This document shows, piece by piece, positions 45,274-46,351 of a stretch of 46,351 nucleotides of DNA. Origin of the DNA: Vreelandella hamiltonii. GTDB taxonomy: Bacteria; Pseudomonadota; Gammaproteobacteria; Pseudomonadales; Halomonadaceae. The DNA is taken from NCBI RefSeq assembly GCF_014651775.1, contig NZ_BMXN01000027.1, forward strand, positions 1 to 46,351, given 5' to 3'. The notes below the pieces were generated by a model, which was given only the letters and a program-made list of their open reading frames with translations, was not told where the DNA came from and did not search any database. A program made the position numbers and the translations under genes. Every line of letters starts with the position of its first letter. Position 1 is the first letter of the stretch.

Positions 45274-46208
45274 TTAAAAAGATCCGCCGCCCGCTTATGA
45301 GCAAACATATCTTCAATATCATTGACATTCTCAACGACATTATTTAGAACGTTTGCCCAAAAACCCCTTGGAGCTGTTTTATGTCCATCGCCCCAATCAC
45401 CATTACACGTCACTAAGTGATCGTTATGTTGATGCGCCCCTGCATTCAGCATGGGTTCAACACCAAGCGACTCCAAGAATGGAATATAATGACGATTTAC
45501 ATGATGCAAATCTTTTTGGTTTTGCATGTAAAGCGTTTTGTTCTTAAGAGAACCATCGTAATATTTCAACAAATTGGTAACGGTGCCACGCGTCAGCTTT
45601 GAATTAGCTCTAACAGCATCCACACTCTCCACATCAAAACCATACTTCAAATAACGATTAACGTGTGATTTGTAATATCTAAAAATTGATGTTTGAGGAT
45701 TTGATGTTATACAAATAGAATCCGGGAACTTTGAAGCATAAAACAGGCTGGCAAAACCTCCCGCAGAACCACCCACAAAGACAATCTTGCTGGCTGAAAG
45801 AAGAGATGCAACTTTACTTACAATTCTCGGTATAATATCTTTTTGCAGAGCAATCGTTTTAGTGCCTGCGTACCAACCCATAGATATATCATCTGCGAGA
45901 TACAAGGCTGGATCATTAATGGAAAGCCGACTTGCTTTACCTGAAGGCGTTACCTTAGCACCGGAAAAAATAGGAAGCTTCGTACTATCCTCTCTATTTT
46001 TAGCCCCATTGAAAAAAACCAACAGAGGCCCAGCACTTGCAGCTTCTACATTAATATCAATCAAAGCGCCACTTTCATAAATCGTGTAGCAGCCATCAAC
46101 TAAACTATCCACGGATTCAAACTGGTCTAACGAAAAGTAAATATCTTTTACTCCACCCCAACGAGCAAATGACCTTTCATCACCAACATAACGAATTGAC
46201 CAAGACAT
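45270..46208 (-). CDS. Alpha/beta-hydrolase-like protein
   Basis: This 312-residue protein has a nucleophile elbow VGGSAGGFASL with S148, an FFNGAK oxyanion-type segment near 65 and histidines in AHQHNDH and GDGHKT near its end, one of which (H264 or H276) could be the catalytic His. No signal peptide is visible. Its TGA overlaps the GTG of the ATP-grasp gene, so the two are co-translated and likely work together. Possible roles are cleaving an ester or amide made by the ligase, or acyl transfer. I do not recognise a closer family. The AT-rich composition matches the ATP-grasp gene. ATG 46208 has only a weak ribosome site. Confidence 0.68.
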   Translation of the reverse strand: MSWSIRYVGDERSFARWGGVKDIYFSLDQFESVDSLVDGCYTIYESGALIDINVEAASAGPLLVFFNGAKNREDSTKLPIFSGAKVTPSGKASRLSINDPALYLADDISMGWYAGTKTIALQKDIIPRIVSKVASLLSASKIVFVGGSAGGFASLFYASKFPDSICITSNPQTSIFRYYKSHVNRYLKYGFDVESVDAVRANSKLTRGTVTNLLKYYDGSLKNKTLYMQNQKDLHHVNRHYIPFLESLGVEPMLNAGAHQHNDHLVTCNGDWGDGHKTAPRGFWANVLNNVVENVNDIEDMFAHKRAADLFK

Positions 46209-46222
46209 TTTTTATTGAAACC

Positions 46223-46351
46223 TCAGAACGACGATAAATGAGAAAGACCTGAATCCGTGAGACCGGCCCCCGGAAGCACTTCTAACCCACTGACCTGCAT
46301 GGCAATATAGCCATTATCGCCATTCACCCAGACAGTGCCATGCCCAACATA
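46223..46351 (-). CDS. 3' end of an unidentified gene
   Basis: An open frame enters from the right edge on the minus strand and ends at TGA 46223-46225, encoding 42 residues that begin YVGHGTVWVNGDNGYIAMQV. The pattern of short beta-strands and glycines is protein-like, but the fragment is too short to assign. It lies 14 bases before the hydrolase ATG, so it is probably the upstream gene of the same operon. Confidence 0.55.
   Translation of the reverse strand, partial: YVGHGTVWVNGDNGYIAMQVSGLEVLPGAGLTDSGLSHLSSF

Overview
The window looks like a chromosomal segment of a moderately GC-rich gammaproteobacterium, most likely of the Halomonas group. That placement rests on the general style of the proteins and on a group 2 (KpsC/KpsS) capsule locus; no ribosomal marker is present to confirm it. 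Gene content is dominated by surface polysaccharide synthesis.

Left edge (1-2060): the end of an integrated element at a tRNA-Arg(CCU) gene. It holds a P4-type tyrosine integrase overlapping a double zinc-ribbon Ogr/Delta-like activator, and a truncated ORF that may be a transposase tail. Positions 2113-8274 hold ordinary genes: an AEC-family transporter, then a GAF/PAS/GGDEF/EAL protein and a membrane PAS-GGDEF diguanylate cyclase that converge and overlap by 4 bases.

Positions 8379-22929: a forward operon behind a perfect extended -10 promoter. It encodes kpsC, kpsS, a short-chain dehydrogenase, a membrane sulfatase-fold protein, a 2447-residue fully reducing iterative type I PKS and an alpha-oxoamine synthase. 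The last five genes overlap by 4 bases at each junction, and kpsS begins one base after kpsC. The set matches the rkpU-rkpJ-rkpH-rkpI-rkpA-rkpG genes of Sinorhizobium and the wcb genes of Burkholderia. The PKS has an ACP but no thioesterase. The likely job is a long-chain amino-ketone (sphingoid-like) lipid, reduced by the SDR, that serves capsule assembly or anchoring. An RfaH-type antiterminator follows, bracketed by six copies of a roughly 160-180 bp element with 16-bp inverted ends.

Positions 24838-46351 (all minus strand): the sugar and glycosyltransferase arm. Reading in the direction of transcription from the right edge: a truncated gene, an alpha/beta-hydrolase, a tandem ATP-grasp protein carrying a C-terminal acylphosphatase domain, an anchored PL14-like lyase, a rhamnosyltransferase-like protein, ugd, a GT2-GT4 fusion, a GT92 fused to an AlgX/AlgJ-like SGNH domain, a two-module GT2, a GT1/GT4-type enzyme, pgm, pgi, galU and cysQ. 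pgi, pgm, galU and ugd together supply UDP-glucose and UDP-glucuronate.

The best candidates for new biology are the AT-rich ATP-grasp/ATP-grasp/acylphosphatase plus hydrolase pair (42814-46208), the PKS-oxoamine synthase lipid module, and the GT92-SGNH fusion. The capsule ABC exporter genes (kpsM, T, E, D) are not in the window.
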